A stretch of 64,000 bases of DNA, from positions 1,426,001-1,490,000 of the forward strand of contig NZ_AP025463.1 of the NCBI RefSeq assembly GCF_024347335.1, written 5' to 3'. This DNA is from Vibrio celticus (GTDB taxonomy: Bacteria > Pseudomonadota > Gammaproteobacteria > Enterobacterales > Vibrionaceae). The first letter of the stretch is position 1; every line of letters starts with the position of its first letter. The translations under genes and the position numbers were made by a program. This document shows, in pieces, positions 54,667 to 62,221 of the stretch. The notes below the pieces were generated by a model. It was given only the letters and a program-made list of their open reading frames with translations, searched no databases and was not told the DNA's origin.

Positions 54667-54930
54667 ATTCAACTTTCTCACTTATCAATTTGGTTCGCCG
54701 CAGCGGATGAAGGGGATTATAGAGAGCAATGAAATTTGAAAAACCAGCGGAATGGAATAGGACTTATGCGGAATCTGCACAGACGTGTTGAGAACAGGAA
54801 AAGAGGCTAAGGCGAGAAAGTGGAGAAGAGCGGAAATGGAAGGCACCTACACAATGACTAACATTTTTTTTACGCGCTACACCACATTATCAAGGTGGTG
54901 AAAATAGCCATAAAAGCTGAGGAGAAAACC

Positions 54931-55290
54931 ATGAAACAGTTAATTTTATGCGGTGTTTTGGCCGCTGTTAGTACATTTGGTGTTTCAACCTATGCGGCTC
55001 AAGGCTCAGAGATAGTCAGTAAAGAACAAGCGATTAAAGCGGCACTGTTATCTTTGGATGCCGAGGGACTTGGGATTCGTCATGACGAGCCTGACAATCA
55101 ATGGGATGTGTTTGTTACGCGTGATGGTAAAGCTTATGAGATCGAAGTTGATGCGCTAACTGCACAAATTGTGGCGGTTGAAGAAGAAAGCCTTGCTGAA
55201 GTGCCAGCTGAACTGTCCGGAGAATTATCCCATGAAGGCGTTACTGGTGACGTGGGTGATTCTAGAAGACCATTTACATTCATAAGATAA
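54931..55290 (+). CDS. Periplasmic PepSY-domain protein
   Basis: This 119-residue protein has a signal peptide (MKQLILCGVLAAVSTFGVSTYA, cleavage near 22). One PepSY domain follows (SKEQAIKAALLSLDAEGLGI ... AYEIEVDALTAQIVAVEEE). The tail ends in RRPFTFIR. The start at 54931 has GAGGAGA. It is divergent from the CMD operon. PepSY proteins often inhibit proteases or sit in metal or redox systems; nothing more specific is visible. Confidence 0.8.
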   Translation: MKQLILCGVLAAVSTFGVSTYAAQGSEIVSKEQAIKAALLSLDAEGLGIRHDEPDNQWDVFVTRDGKAYEIEVDALTAQIVAVEEESLAEVPAELSGELSHEGVTGDVGDSRRPFTFIR

Positions 55291-55294
55291 AACT

Positions 55295-55318
55295 AAGGCC
55301 TCGCGTTTGCGAGGCCTT
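55295..55318 (+). terminator. AAGGCCTCGC-type hairpin lacking its T-run
   Basis: AAGGCCTCGC and GCGAGGCCTT pair around GTTT, but the next bases are GATG rather than T-rich. A second right arm with a T-run occurs 52 bases later. Confidence 0.8.
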
Positions 55319-55369
55319 GATGTATGCGGTACGAGTGAAAAGAACCTGAGTTTAATTGCTACTCGGTTG

Positions 55370-55384
55370 TGCGAGGCCTTTTTG
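55370..55384 (+). repeat. Orphan right arm of the same terminator
   Basis: TGCGAGGCCTTTTTG repeats the right half of the hairpin at 55308-55318 (shared 11-base TGCGAGGCCTT). It could pair with the left arm at 55295 to make a functional terminator, skipping the intervening 51 bases. Confidence 0.7.
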
Positions 55385-55557
55385 TAATGGGTTTGAGCTT
55401 AGCCCGTGATTACAGGCGTTAACGGCGCTAAAAACTACCCCCCTAGTATATGTGTTTATTTGAAAGATAGTCGAGATAGGCTGAAGATGACGGTAAGTTT
55501 GGGTGCTTGTGATCTTAGTTATCGATCCAGTAAATCTTATTTTTCACATGATAGTTG

Positions 55558-55571
55558 TTGGCATATGCCAA
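55558..55571. promoter_or_regulatory. 14-bp palindrome, candidate operator
   Basis: TTGGCATATGCCAA is a perfect palindrome 48 bases before the NifX-type gene, overlapping its likely promoter. The neighbouring DUF134 regulator is a candidate to bind it. This is inference from position only. Confidence 0.5.
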
Positions 55572-55619
55572 TAATGGGGCGTATGCTGAACTCCTGATCA
55601 TCAATAACAGGAAGTTACT

Positions 55620-56147
55620 ATGTTATACGCAATACCTTGTCGTGACCTTCATGTCGGCAACCATTTTGCCCGTTCTCCACAGATCGCGATTGTCGATGAG
55701 CAACAACAAATAAAGCATCTTATTCCTTTGGTTGAGTCAGACAGCCCGTGCAATAAGAAGAAGCAATGGATGTCCGTCGTTAAATCTTATGATGTGAAAG
55801 CTGTTGTGGTTCGTCACATCGGGAAGAAAATGCTGTCGCACTTGTTCGATCATGATGTTCGCGTTTTTACATCTAAAGGAAAAGCCGAAGTTACCACTCT
55901 GGATTTTAGCAATCTACCAGAAGTAACCGACCTCGATTATGGTCGCGAGTCGCGAAATGGCGGGTGTGGCAATAAAACGTGCGGCGAAAACGGGCACAAA
56001 AAACAAGCTTCGATTTTAATGGCACAGCCTAATCAGTTAGGCGCTATTGGGGTTTGTCGGAGTCGTTATACTGATGGCGATAGGCGTGATTTTTTCGCGC
56101 AAGCCAATCAAAGGCAGTTGTGGAGGACTCGCACAGTTAGACATTGA
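55620..56147 (+). CDS. NifX/NafY-type cluster-binding protein, 3' end frameshifted
   Basis: The first about 132 residues form a NifB/NifX-like domain (MLYAIPCRDLHVGNHFARSP, VKAVVVRHIGKKMLSHLFDH) followed by a Cys/Gly-rich segment (GGCGNKTCGENGHKK). After residue 143 the reading (VCRSRYTDGDRRDFFAQ) is out of frame. Removing one G from GGGG at 56049-56052 continues into a membrane helix and an NqrM-like domain for a total of 200 residues. GGAAG precedes the ATG. The present frame ends at 56147. Confidence 0.7.
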   Translation: MLYAIPCRDLHVGNHFARSPQIAIVDEQQQIKHLIPLVESDSPCNKKKQWMSVVKSYDVKAVVVRHIGKKMLSHLFDHDVRVFTSKGKAEVTTLDFSNLPEVTDLDYGRESRNGGCGNKTCGENGHKKQASILMAQPNQLGAIGVCRSRYTDGDRRDFFAQANQRQLWRTRTVRH

Positions 56148-56223
56148 GCGCGAATGCAATTGCAAGGATGTGTGTGAAGGGCAAAGCCGAAAGTTATATC
56201 AGATTACTGAGCCATCAAGCTAA
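56053..56223 (+). pseudogene. NqrM-like C-terminal domain, out of frame with the NifX-type start
   Basis: The frame reads GFVGVVILMAIGVIFSRKPI then KGSCGGLAQLDIERECNCKD and ends at TAA 56221-56223. The membrane helix followed by the KGSCGGL and CNCxxxC cysteines is the signature of NqrM, the small protein needed for Fe delivery to Na+-NQR. No ATG or ribosome site precedes it, so it was probably the C-terminal half of the 55620 gene, separated by a one-base insertion. Confidence 0.65.
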
Positions 56224-56275
56224 GTATCAAGAGTTCTCGCTCGCTGAGTTAAATAACTTCTGGCTAACACGTTAA

Positions 56276-56554
56276 TTAACTACTTTGAATCACCAACGCG
56301 TGACCATTGACGATGCACTTGGCGACTTTAGCTCGTGCACGCTTGATAATGTTGCCGAACGTTTGGCGAGACACCTGCATTTGTTCAGCGGCTTCAAGCT
56401 GGCTAAGGCCTTCTTGATCAGCCAAGCGCAAGGCTTCTAACTCTTCTAATAGCAATTCTTCTTTATGAAGCTCGTCCATAGGAACACCATTGGGCTTAAA
56501 ACAAGAGTAAGCCGTACGGGTACACAACTGGCGATGTTTTTTTGGTCGAGCCAT
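56276..56554 (-). CDS. DUF134-family DNA-binding protein
   Basis: This 92-residue protein starts MARPKKHRQLCTRTAYSCFK. It has a sigma-factor-like helix-turn-helix (LSQLEAAEQMQVSRQTFGNIIKRAR) and is a typical DUF134 member. DUF134 genes often neighbour NifX-type proteins, as here, suggesting a role in metal-cluster homeostasis. The longer open frame upstream (19 codons) is ignored because MARPKK is the usual start. Confidence 0.85.
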   Translation of the reverse strand: MARPKKHRQLCTRTAYSCFKPNGVPMDELHKEELLLEELEALRLADQEGLSQLEAAEQMQVSRQTFGNIIKRARAKVAKCIVNGHALVIQSS

Positions 56555-56588
56555 ATCAATCTCTAGCAATCTATGGGTAAAGGTAAGT

Positions 56589-57038
56589 ATGAAGGTTTTC
56601 ATTCCACACAATCATCGGCGTTGCCAAGTGTGCAGCCAAGGTTTTTTCAACGACAGCGCCATTTGTTTTGAAGCTATTGGCGAGCATGAGACTTTAACTA
56701 AGCATGAGGCAGTAGTTAAATATAAAACCAAGGCCAAGATTGTACCAACAGATAAAGCTGAGGGCTACGATGGCATCATGCAGGGCGGCATTGTCACCAC
56801 ACTGCATGACAGCGCGATGTTGCATTGTCTATTTCAGAATGATATCAAGGCGATGACGGTGAGTTTAACGTCTCGTTTTCACCATCCGATTTTGATTGGT
56901 CAAGAACTGGAAGTTCGTGCCCAGTGGGTGAAAAGTAGACGTAATATCTACTTCCTAGAAAGCCAAATTACTCAGTGCGGAAAGTTATGTTCGTCGGCAC
57001 AAAGCCAGTTTATGTCAGTTTCTAGCTATCAAACTTAA
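56589..57038 (+). CDS. Hotdog-fold thioesterase (PaaI/4HBT type)
   Basis: This 149-residue protein has the hotdog motif GGIVTTLHDSAMLHCLF with an HD-type active-site region, followed by strands SLTSRFHHPILIGQELEVRA and RNIYFLESQI. The N-terminus has CQVCSQGFFND, which may bind metal. It probably hydrolyses an acyl-CoA. It is divergent from the DUF134 gene. Confidence 0.8.
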   Translation: MKVFIPHNHRRCQVCSQGFFNDSAICFEAIGEHETLTKHEAVVKYKTKAKIVPTDKAEGYDGIMQGGIVTTLHDSAMLHCLFQNDIKAMTVSLTSRFHHPILIGQELEVRAQWVKSRRNIYFLESQITQCGKLCSSAQSQFMSVSSYQT

Positions 57039-57072
57039 GCTTGGTATAGCGGTGTTGTTTTATCAGTTATAA

Positions 57073-57201
57073 AAGTCCAACTACGGTTTCATAATCACTG
57101 AAAATAACGTGTACGAAGAAGAGATTAACCGCGCCCTGTTGAAGATTCGTGAGTCACGAAAGTGGCGTAAAATCTTGGTCGATTATTTCGCAGATCAGTA
57201 A
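57073..57201 (+). pseudogene. C-terminal remnant of a periplasmic substrate-binding protein
   Basis: A frame without a start reads YGFIITENN then EEEINRALLKIRESRKW and ends DYFADQ-stop. This is the closing helix pattern of family-3 solute-binding proteins (Asn/Glu-rich helix, then a YF end). A stop lies just before it. The remainder of the gene is absent. Confidence 0.5.
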
Positions 57202-57243
57202 TCGAAATTAGAGGCATATTCAAAAGCTTTTGGACTGTCGCCG

Positions 57244-57447
57244 TTACAGTTGATCTGAACCTGAGGCCTTGGTCTTTTTGAAGTATTTGAATGCACTCCA
57301 AACCGCGTAAGCCGCAACACCCACAATCAATGCCGAGCGAAGGAGAATAGGCGCATCATGCTCAAGTTGACCAACATGAGGAACAATACTGGCAAACAAT
57401 CGACTGGTAAAAAGCAGCCCCATTACTAACATAATTACTTTATTCAT
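57244..57447 (-). CDS. Small membrane protein, unknown
   Basis: This 67-residue protein starts MNKVIMLVMGLLFTSRLFAS, which is either a signal peptide or a first helix. A second hydrophobic segment (LLRSALIVGVAAYAVWSAF) and a Lys-rich tail follow. An ATG four codons upstream is possible. Function unknown. Confidence 0.6.
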   Translation of the reverse strand: MNKVIMLVMGLLFTSRLFASIVPHVGQLEHDAPILLRSALIVGVAAYAVWSAFKYFKKTKASGSDQL

Positions 57448-57811
57448 GTGACCTGCCATCCAATTGAGTACGTTACACAGAACGGGTTATGGCGTGAGTA
57501 AACGGTTAACACGCCAGACAACGATTCTGCTCGAAATAAAATCATGCGCTTCTCAAATGGCATCGTCAACGCGTTATCGGCGTTAAGCCAGTAAGCTAAA
57601 ATTCCGTTTTTGGAAGGGGGCTGTTCTGGTGCTGGAATTTCGAGTTCGAGACTGTGGGAGGGCTATGACATCTTCCCGTGAAATTGATTTTCCGGATTTA
57701 ATATTCTGATTTATGATCGCATGCAACCTAGAGGGGACAAATGTCCTCCTTTTTATTTGGAGAGGCGCAATAAAATAGGTGCCACTAAAACAAATAATAA
57801 AGGACACATCT
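57448..57811. other. Leader and promoter region of pnuC
   Basis: This 364-base gap holds a GGCGTG...CACGCC inverted repeat (57491-57515) and, nearer the gene, the terminator-like hairpin listed separately. I compared it by eye with purine, preQ1 and TPP riboswitches and saw no match. Confidence 0.4.
57733..57758 (+). promoter_or_regulatory. Possible attenuator before pnuC
   Basis: GGGGAC and GTCCTC pair around AAAT and are followed by CTTTTTATTT, like an intrinsic terminator, 54 bases before the pnuC ATG. The CTCC in its right arm could instead pair with GGAG at 57759-57762. The two folds exclude each other. Confidence 0.45.
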
Positions 57812-58546
57812 ATGGACCTATTCGCCCTACTTGATATCAACAATACTTTAGTCAATATCCCAATAGGGGATGGCTACGCAATGAGCTGGATTGAAGCATT
57901 CGGCACCGTGTTTGGTTTGTTGTGTATTTGGTTTGCAAGCCAAGAAAAAACCATTAACTATCTGTTCGGATTGCTGAATGTCACCTTATTCGCGGTTATC
58001 TTTTTCCAAATTCAGTTGTACGGACTGTTACTTCTACAACTCTTTTTCTTTTGCGCCAACATTTACGGTTGGTACGCATGGACACGTCCTAATGAGCAAG
58101 GTGAAACGCTAGAAGTTCGTTGGTTGAGCCAAAATAAACTAGTAGCAACGGCCGTAGCGTGTGCGATTTCTATTGCTTTGTTAACTATGTACATCGACCC
58201 ATTCTTCTTTGCGCTAGCAAACATCGCGGTTGATAGCCTGAATCTATTTGGTGCGGATTTAGCGGAGCCAGTGCTTGAACCTGATGCGTTCCCATTCTGG
58301 GATGCAACGATGACTATTCTATCTATTGTTGCTCAAGTTCTTATGACACGTAAGTATGTTGAAAACTGGATACTGTGGATTGTGATTAACATTATCAGCG
58401 TTGGTATTTATGCAACGCAGGGCGTTTACGCAATGTCTGTTCAATACGCAATCTTAATGTTTATTGCGGCAAATGGTACTCGTGAGTGGGCACGCACAGC
58501 TAAACGAAACAGTGATAAATCACTCACTCAAGCAACGGCTTCTTAG
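57812..58546 (+). CDS. pnuC: PnuC-type nucleoside/vitamin transporter
   Basis: This 244-residue protein has about seven membrane helices and the PnuC hallmark WxxW-type motif in NIYGWYAWTRPNEQG. PnuC proteins import nicotinamide riboside or related nucleosides by facilitated diffusion. A nucleoside phosphorylase follows 8 bases after the stop, so this member may carry a ribo- or deoxyribonucleoside instead. Start at 57812 with AAAGGA upstream. Confidence 0.85.
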   Translation: MDLFALLDINNTLVNIPIGDGYAMSWIEAFGTVFGLLCIWFASQEKTINYLFGLLNVTLFAVIFFQIQLYGLLLLQLFFFCANIYGWYAWTRPNEQGETLEVRWLSQNKLVATAVACAISIALLTMYIDPFFFALANIAVDSLNLFGADLAEPVLEPDAFPFWDATMTILSIVAQVLMTRKYVENWILWIVINIISVGIYATQGVYAMSVQYAILMFIAANGTREWARTAKRNSDKSLTQATAS

Positions 58547-58554
58547 GAGTGAAG

Positions 58555-59283
58555 ATGGCAAAGCAACCTCATATCGGCGTTGATGAAACGCAAATTGCTT
58601 CGTTGGTCATTGTTTGTGGTGAGCCTGATAGAGCGAATCGTATCGCGAGCTTACTTGAAGAGGCAGAGTTGGTTTCTGAGAACCGAGAGTATCGAATCTT
58701 CTCGGGTGTCTATCAAGGGAGAGCGATATCGGTTTGTAGCACTGGCATTGGCGCACCTTCAATGATCATTGCGGTAGAAGAGCTTAAGTTTTGTGGTGTG
58801 ACTCATATTGTCCGAGTAGGGTCTGCAGGCGCAATGCAGTCACATATCGGGCTTGGTGAGCTAATTATTGCAGAGGGCGCGGTTCGTGATGAGGGGGGGT
58901 CTGCGGCTTACGTTAAACCGTCGTATCCCGCTTATGCAAGCTTCTCCCTGCTCAAAGAGCTAGATGGGTTCTTGCAGCAGCAGTCAACACCTTACTATTT
59001 AGGAACAGTGCGCTCACACGATAGCTTTTATACCGATGATGAACAGGCGCTTTGTCAGTACTGGAATGGCAAAGGCATTTTAGGTGCAGACATGGAAACA
59101 TCCGCGCTGTTTACCGTTGGACGCTTGAGAGGGCTTAATGTAGCTTCTATCTTGAACAATGTTGTCTTGTATGAACAAGATGTAAAAGAGGGCGTTGGGC
59201 AATATGTCGATGAGGCTGAGGCTATGATGCAAGGAGAGCGGCTAGCATCTTTAGCGGCACTGGAAGCATTAATTGCACAATAA
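58555..59283 (+). CDS. Nucleoside phosphorylase (uridine phosphorylase-like)
   Basis: This 242-residue protein of the PNP/UDP family contains VCGEPDRANRIASLL (phosphate site), STGIGAPSMIIAVEEL, VRVGSAGAMQ and GADMETSALF with the ribose-binding Met-Glu. It is most like uridine phosphorylase. The start is ATG 58555 with AGGAG eight bases before. Coupled with pnuC, it would split imported nucleosides to base and ribose-1-phosphate. Confidence 0.85.
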   Translation: MAKQPHIGVDETQIASLVIVCGEPDRANRIASLLEEAELVSENREYRIFSGVYQGRAISVCSTGIGAPSMIIAVEELKFCGVTHIVRVGSAGAMQSHIGLGELIIAEGAVRDEGGSAAYVKPSYPAYASFSLLKELDGFLQQQSTPYYLGTVRSHDSFYTDDEQALCQYWNGKGILGADMETSALFTVGRLRGLNVASILNNVVLYEQDVKEGVGQYVDEAEAMMQGERLASLAALEALIAQ

Positions 59284-59305
59284 GGTTCTGGCGAAAAACA
59301 ACAAT

Positions 59306-59334
59306 AAAAGCGATGGGAGACCGTCGCTTTTTTA
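59306..59334 (+). terminator. Rho-independent terminator
   Basis: AAAAGCGA and TCGCTTTT pair around a ten-base loop and run into TTTA. It ends the pnuC operon. Confidence 0.85.
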
Positions 59335-59409
59335 TTGTGTTCTCTCCTGTGGTTTAAGTGGTTACAATCGTTTGAATATAAACAGCAGTAATGTAATGAG
59401 AGAGTAAGT

Positions 59410-60090
59410 ATGAAGATTGCACCATACTCAAGCGGACGCTTTAAAAACTACTTAGAACAAAAAAGCTCTGAATTTAGAGATCTCATCTACCAACACCAAG
59501 TTAACTCTCGTTACTTCAATCAAAATGATGAAATCCTACGTCAAGGTGAGCAGCTTCAGTATCTTTATGTCGTGCCCGCTGGAAGAGTTTCTATGAGTAT
59601 TTCTGCAGCTAATGGGCGACGCTTTCAATTGGGCGAAGTGAATTGTGATTACCATATCTTCGGTGAGATGGAGTTTTTCACGCAGACCCCTTGTCAGTGG
59701 AACGTAGTGGCTGATGAACACATGCAAGTTGATGTTATTTGCATTCAGAGATTAGCAGAAGCACTACATGAAAATCCGGAGATGATGTTCTTCTTTGCCT
59801 CTGCATTGGCGGAAGATTATCAAGACTCTATGGGTATTTACACTAACCGTCTTTTACACTCAATTACCTATAATATTGCCTATGATTTGTTGGTTCAAAG
59901 CGAGACTAACACTGTGTTAGGCGGTTTCGATAAAGTGAATCAAGAAGCAGAACGATTTGGTACATCGAGCAGAGTATATCGAAGAGCGGTTAAAGACCTA
60001 TTGGACAAGGGGTTCATCAGAAAAGGAGATCAAGGGTTAGAAATTGTCGATCAGCGAGCACTGCAAGCTTTTATTGACTCCTACGAATAA
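59410..60090 (+). CDS. Crp/Fnr-family regulator (YeiL-like)
   Basis: This 226-residue protein has an N-terminal cyclic-nucleotide-binding-type beta-roll (about 25-120, GEQLQYLYVVPAGRVSMSI, FGEMEFF) and a C-terminal winged helix (RFGTSSRVYRRAVKDLLDKGFI). The Arg typical of cAMP binding is not obvious, so the signal may differ. It lies right after the pnuC operon with its own promoter region, and may regulate it. The general form resembles YeiL of E. coli, which neighbours nucleoside genes. Confidence 0.82.
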   Translation: MKIAPYSSGRFKNYLEQKSSEFRDLIYQHQVNSRYFNQNDEILRQGEQLQYLYVVPAGRVSMSISAANGRRFQLGEVNCDYHIFGEMEFFTQTPCQWNVVADEHMQVDVICIQRLAEALHENPEMMFFFASALAEDYQDSMGIYTNRLLHSITYNIAYDLLVQSETNTVLGGFDKVNQEAERFGTSSRVYRRAVKDLLDKGFIRKGDQGLEIVDQRALQAFIDSYE

Positions 60091-60096
60091 TAAAAG

Positions 60097-60131
60097 AGCT
60101 TGGCACTTACTTAAATGCCAAGCTCGGTTTT
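60097..60131 (+). terminator. Rho-independent terminator
   Basis: GAGCTTGGCA and TGCCAAGCTC form a 10-bp stem around CTTACTTAA-like loop bases, then GGTTTTT. Confidence 0.88.
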
Positions 60132-60182
60132 TCAATGTTTACTATTAACTACTCGCATCTATTTATGAGCGACTTTCTCTCA

Positions 60183-60203
60183 GCAACTAGCAACTAGCAA
60201 CTA
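60183..60203. repeat. Three tandem copies of GCAACTA
   Basis: Perfect 7-base triplet repeat in the intergenic gap before the CoA-disulfide reductase gene end. It is not coding. Confidence 0.9.
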
Positions 60204-60249
60204 GCCCGTAAGTGTCCGCGCACCATTACCGGCGACTAAGTATTAATCC

Positions 60250-61953
60250 TTAAGCTTTTGCATACATGAGCGTTCTATAACCACCGATTAAGTTGCGTGC
60301 TTTAAAGCCGTTGTTGACGAGTTGGCGATAAGCCACGTTACCACGTAACCCGACTTGGCAGTAGATTACAATCTCTTTGTCTGCTGGGAGCTCACTCATT
60401 CGATCACGCAGTTGGTCGACAGGAATGTTGATTGCGCCTTCAATAAAGCCACCATTTTCTAGTTCGCTAGGGTTACGAACATCGAGTAGGAGTTGGTTGT
60501 CGCTTAATGTTGCAATCTCATCGAAATGAATAGGTGTCGCGTCACCTTTAATAATATTGTTGGCAACAAATGCGGCTTGGTTAATCACGTCCTTGGCACT
60601 CCCGTAAGGTGGTGCATAGGTTAATTCAAGGTGTTGAAGCTGATCAACGGTCATACCTGCACGTTGAGCTACTGCCATAACATCAATGCGTTTATCAACG
60701 CCATCTTTACCGACGGCTTGCGCACCTAGTATTTTCCCTGTCTTAGGGGCGAATAACATCTTGAACGAGACAATCTCAGCGCCAGGATAGTAGCTAGCGT
60801 GGCTTGCGGTATGCACATAGACTTTTTCATAGTCGACGCCTTCACGCTTCAACTGTTTTTCGTTTTTCCCTGTTGAGGCAACGGCTAGGTCAAAAATCTT
60901 ACAGATAGCTGTGCCCTGTGTACCTTGATAGATTTCATTGCGTCCGAGCATGTTGTCGGCAGCCATACGACCTTGACGGTTAGCAGGGCCAGCAAGCGGA
61001 ACTAGAGTTTGTGCACCTGTGACAAAGTCTTTTTCTTCGACCACATCACCCACAGCGTAGATGCTAGGATCGCTAGTCTGCATCATTTCATTTGTGTAGA
61101 TACCACCTAGTTCGCCAATTTGAAGTCCTGCTTCTTTTGCTAACTTAGTCTCAGGACGCACACCGATAGCCATGATTAAGATATCAGTAGTTAATGACTC
61201 GCCATTATTAAGTGTTAATTCTAATTCACCCTCTATGTGTTGGTGCTTCTCGCTCTCGCCTGAATCAAAACTGGCGATGTGTTCGTTAGGTATATATTTC
61301 ACAGACTCAAGCGCGACGCCGAGTTTTAGGTCGATGCCTTTGTCACGAATCTCCGCATGGGCAAAGCCGGCCATTTCCCGGTCTACAGGCGTCATTACTT
61401 GGTCAGCCATCTCAATCAACGAAGTCTTGATCCCAAGCTGATGAAACGCTTCCATCATTTCCAAGCCGATAAAGCCACCGCCAACAACTGTCGCGTGCTC
61501 AGGTTTATTCATTTGGATTGTTTCGATGATGCGGTCCATATCTGGAATATTGCGTAGTGAATGGGTGAGGGGGTTATCGATTCCTGAGATGGGAGGAACG
61601 ACGGCACCGGCTCCAGGGCTGAGTAATAAGAAGTCGTAACTCTCGCTGTAGTGATTACCATCAACAAGATTTTTGACTGTAACGGTTTTATTGGTGCGAT
61701 CAATAGAGGTAACTTCGTTCATCACTCGTGCGTCAACGTTGAAGCGAGCTAAGAAGCTTTCAGGTGTTTGTAACAGAAGCTTGCTTCTATCCTCGATATC
61801 GCCACCTATGTGGTATGGCAATCCACAGTTTGCAAAAGAGACGAATGGTCCTCGTTCAAACATTATGATTTCGGCTTCTTCACTAAGACGACGAGCGCGT
61901 GCAGCAGCTGAAGCACCTCCAGCTACGCCACCGATGATTACAATTTTAGTCAT
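60250..61953 (-). CDS. CoA-disulfide reductase/rhodanese fusion (NPSR-like)
   Basis: This 567-residue FAD/NAD(P)H enzyme starts IVIIGGVAGGASAAARARR. The redox Cys43 is in SFANCGLPY, a single Cys as in CoA-disulfide reductases, and the second Rossmann motif is VVGGGFIGLEMMEAF. A C-terminal rhodanese domain (about 470-567) has the active Cys532 in IYCQVGLRG. The architecture matches polysulfide- and CoA-persulfide reductases of Shewanella type, implying reactive-sulfur handling in the cytoplasm. It is monocistronic. Confidence 0.9.
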   Translation of the reverse strand: MTKIVIIGGVAGGASAAARARRLSEEAEIIMFERGPFVSFANCGLPYHIGGDIEDRSKLLLQTPESFLARFNVDARVMNEVTSIDRTNKTVTVKNLVDGNHYSESYDFLLLSPGAGAVVPPISGIDNPLTHSLRNIPDMDRIIETIQMNKPEHATVVGGGFIGLEMMEAFHQLGIKTSLIEMADQVMTPVDREMAGFAHAEIRDKGIDLKLGVALESVKYIPNEHIASFDSGESEKHQHIEGELELTLNNGESLTTDILIMAIGVRPETKLAKEAGLQIGELGGIYTNEMMQTSDPSIYAVGDVVEEKDFVTGAQTLVPLAGPANRQGRMAADNMLGRNEIYQGTQGTAICKIFDLAVASTGKNEKQLKREGVDYEKVYVHTASHASYYPGAEIVSFKMLFAPKTGKILGAQAVGKDGVDKRIDVMAVAQRAGMTVDQLQHLELTYAPPYGSAKDVINQAAFVANNIIKGDATPIHFDEIATLSDNQLLLDVRNPSELENGGFIEGAINIPVDQLRDRMSELPADKEIVIYCQVGLRGNVAYRQLVNNGFKARNLIGGYRTLMYAKA

Positions 61954-62221
61954 ACGTTTACCTATTACTGTCTCTAAGTTTAACTATACAAATTGCCGAG
62001 CATAGAGCTTGTATCTTCTTAATGATCAGTACTGGCTGGTCGCCGGCGATTGAGTAGTTTTCGAAATACCTAGATACTATAAAGATGTAAATTAGCATTG
62101 TCTAATATTAATTTTGAAGCTATCACCTCGGGATTGAGCGTTTGGTCCAAGGGTTGTGATTAGACTAAAGCACGCTAGTAAAGGTAATACGCGTTAGCGA
62201 GTCGAGTACAGGTTAGCCAAA

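Noticed and set aside
57583..57855. 90-codon minus-strand frame in the pnuC leader
   Set aside because: No ribosome site, Ser/Arg-rich composition, and it runs into the pnuC start on the other strand.
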